Origin: Bin55 sp965203735
Lineage (GTDB): Bacteria; Pseudomonadota; Gammaproteobacteria; Pseudomonadales; Azotimanducaceae
NCBI GenBank assembly: GCA_965203735.1
Contig: OZ241909.1
Coordinates: 2,480,001-2,544,000 of the forward strand
DNA: 64,000 bases
Reading direction: 5' to 3'
Positions 62,831 through 64,000 of the stretch are shown piece after piece. The stretch's first letter is position 1. Every line of letters begins with the position of its first letter. The translations under genes were made by a program, and so were the position numbers. Below the pieces are notes generated by a model. The model did not search any database. It saw nothing but the letters and a program-made list of their open reading frames with translations, and was not told the DNA's origin.

Positions 62831-63994
62831 ATGCAACTGGCTAACAAGATGCATCGTCTGGGAACGGAGACAGCGTTCGAAGTGCTTCAACGTGCGGAAG
62901 CATTGCGGTCTCAAGGAAGAAACATCATAAATTTGGGCATTGGTCAGCCTGATTTCAAATCGCCTCCGCATGTGGTGGAAGCAGCGGTCAAAGCTCTTCG
63001 AGATGGACACCATGGCTATACGCCCGCTCCTGGAATTCCGCAGTTAAGAGAGGCTGTCGTTGCAGACATACTGAAGCAACGCGGAGTAGAAGTTGATCCT
63101 GGAAATGTCCTAGTAGTGCCGGGTGGCAAGGTAACAATGTTCTTTGCCATTCTGATGTTTGGCGAGCCGGGCGCGGAAATCCTCTACCCGAATCCTGGAT
63201 TTCCCATTTATGAATCGGTCATCAACTTTACCGGTGCCAAGGCTGTTCCTATACCGTTGGTCGAGGAGTTCGATTTCTCGTTCAGCGCTCAAGGAGTGCT
63301 CGATCTCCTGACCCCGAACACACGATTGATAATCCTGAATTCTCCCGCAAATCCCACGGGTGGAGCCGTGCCCAAGTCAGAGATAGATGTTCTGGTGAAG
63401 GGCCTCGAGCAATTCCCCAACGCCGCCATCATGAGCGACGAAATCTATTCAAGGATTTGCTATGCCGACGAAGGTCATGTTTCGTTGATGAACTATCCCG
63501 AGATCCAAGATCGGCTGATTCTGCTCGACGGATGGAGCAAGACCTACGCAATGACAGGATGGCGCATGGGCTACTCCGTATGGCCCGATTCGCTCATTGA
63601 CCACGCCACACGATTGGCGATTAATTGCCATTCGTGCGTCAACGCATCCGCTCAGTACGCAGCGATTGCGGCACTTCAAGGTCCTCAGGACTCCGTCGAC
63701 AACATGGTCGATACCTTTGAGACTCGACGAGAACTAATTGTTGAGGGATTGAACAAAATACCGAATGTTTCCTGTCGGAATCCACGGGGTGCTTTCTATG
63801 TCTTCCCAAACGTATCTAAGCTTCAAGGACTCGCTCGAGACATTCAGAACACTTGGTTAGAGGATCTAGGTGTCGCTACCGTGGCTGGAACCAGCTTCGG
63901 TTCGTACGGTGAGGGATATGTACGTTTCTCCTACGCAGCGGCAACCGACGAAATTGAAACGGCACTAGAACGAATAGGCAACTCTCTCGCATAA
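62831..63994 (+). CDS. class I/II pyridoxal-phosphate aminotransferase
   Basis: This 387-residue aminotransferase has the family blocks NLGIGQPDFKSPPHV, HHGYTPAPGIPQLREAV, PNPGFPIYESVI, NSPANPTGGAVP, IMSDEIYSRICY and the PLP lysine in DGWSKTYAMTGWRMGYSVWP. The end GTSFGSYGEGYVRFSYAA is the usual substrate-carboxylate Arg region. It looks like the AspC/Ala-type subfamily Ib; the exact substrate is not certain. It has its own promoter region (178 bases) after the Rieske gene. Confidence 0.94.
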   Translation: MQLANKMHRLGTETAFEVLQRAEALRSQGRNIINLGIGQPDFKSPPHVVEAAVKALRDGHHGYTPAPGIPQLREAVVADILKQRGVEVDPGNVLVVPGGKVTMFFAILMFGEPGAEILYPNPGFPIYESVINFTGAKAVPIPLVEEFDFSFSAQGVLDLLTPNTRLIILNSPANPTGGAVPKSEIDVLVKGLEQFPNAAIMSDEIYSRICYADEGHVSLMNYPEIQDRLILLDGWSKTYAMTGWRMGYSVWPDSLIDHATRLAINCHSCVNASAQYAAIAALQGPQDSVDNMVDTFETRRELIVEGLNKIPNVSCRNPRGAFYVFPNVSKLQGLARDIQNTWLEDLGVATVAGTSFGSYGEGYVRFSYAAATDEIETALERIGNSLA

Positions 63995-64000
63995 CTGCAC

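Noticed and set aside
1..64000. CRISPR arrays, prophage or integrative-element genes.
   Set aside because: No regularly spaced repeats, integrase, or phage structural genes were found; the only mobile genes are the two insertion sequences.

Overview
The window looks like chromosome of a Gram-negative, aerobic heterotroph, most likely an uncultured (perhaps marine or host-associated) gammaproteobacterium. The Gram-negative call rests on a ~1000-residue TonB-dependent receptor, a TonB-like protein, lipoproteins with lipoboxes, a PspA/YqiJ/YqiK envelope module, SelO and a Cu/Zn superoxide dismutase. The finer taxonomy is inference. Host genes have moderate GC and Shine-Dalgarno starts. Two insertion sequences are visibly GC-richer than everything around them. 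No rRNA, tRNA or CRISPR array was seen.

Layout. 1-9126 (minus strand): the start of a YbjQ-family gene and a small membrane protein, a luciferase-like (LLM) oxidoreductase, a TonB-dependent receptor, an exported protein joining an M14 zinc carboxypeptidase to an argininosuccinate-lyase-like domain, and a GMC oxidoreductase. 9292-14034: an SDR, then a minus-strand operon of a possible ribbon-helix-helix protein, PspA, YqiJ-like and flotillin/YqiK-like proteins. 14879-17939: a DUF4143 ATPase and an IS110-family (IS1111-like) element. 18030-33003: catabolic and redox genes (ThDP enzyme plus sulfatase, class I aldolase, two LLM enzymes, ArsC-like protein, D-aminoacylase-like amidohydrolase, enoyl-CoA hydratase, esterase, SodC, TauD-like dioxygenase, lipoprotein, two acyl-CoA dehydrogenases). 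33000-40551: prolyl oligopeptidase, two tandem paralogous small membrane proteins, a large unknown membrane-anchored protein, an SDR with two hotdog hydratase genes, and an unknown protein. 40822-43258: a TonB-like gene split by an IS3-family element. 43602-56902: a GMC/gluconate-dehydrogenase-like pair, SDR plus enoyl-CoA hydratase, PhyH dioxygenase, a FitAB/VapBC-type toxin-antitoxin pair, a lipoprotein, two LLM enzymes, a PiT-like transporter, a phosphotriesterase-like hydrolase, an ankyrin protein and an EthD protein. 57298-63994: an AbiE-type toxin-antitoxin pair, SelO, a Rieske protein with a large unknown C-terminal region, and an aminotransferase.

Together the genes suggest an organism that takes up and oxidises varied organic compounds, mostly through acyl-CoA and flavin chemistry (five LLM enzymes, two GMC enzymes, three SDRs, two acyl-CoA dehydrogenases, two closely related enoyl-CoA hydratases, one two-gene hydratase), with envelope-stress and small defence or addiction modules.

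The strongest unusual features are the exported M14-lyase fusion (4775-7465), the IS3 insertion with a GAA target duplication whose removal restores one reading frame, the IS1111-like element with subterminal inverted repeats, a flanking 10-bp direct repeat and a candidate bridge-RNA region, the PspA-flotillin operon with a possible DNA-binding first gene, and the SelO-Rieske pair.
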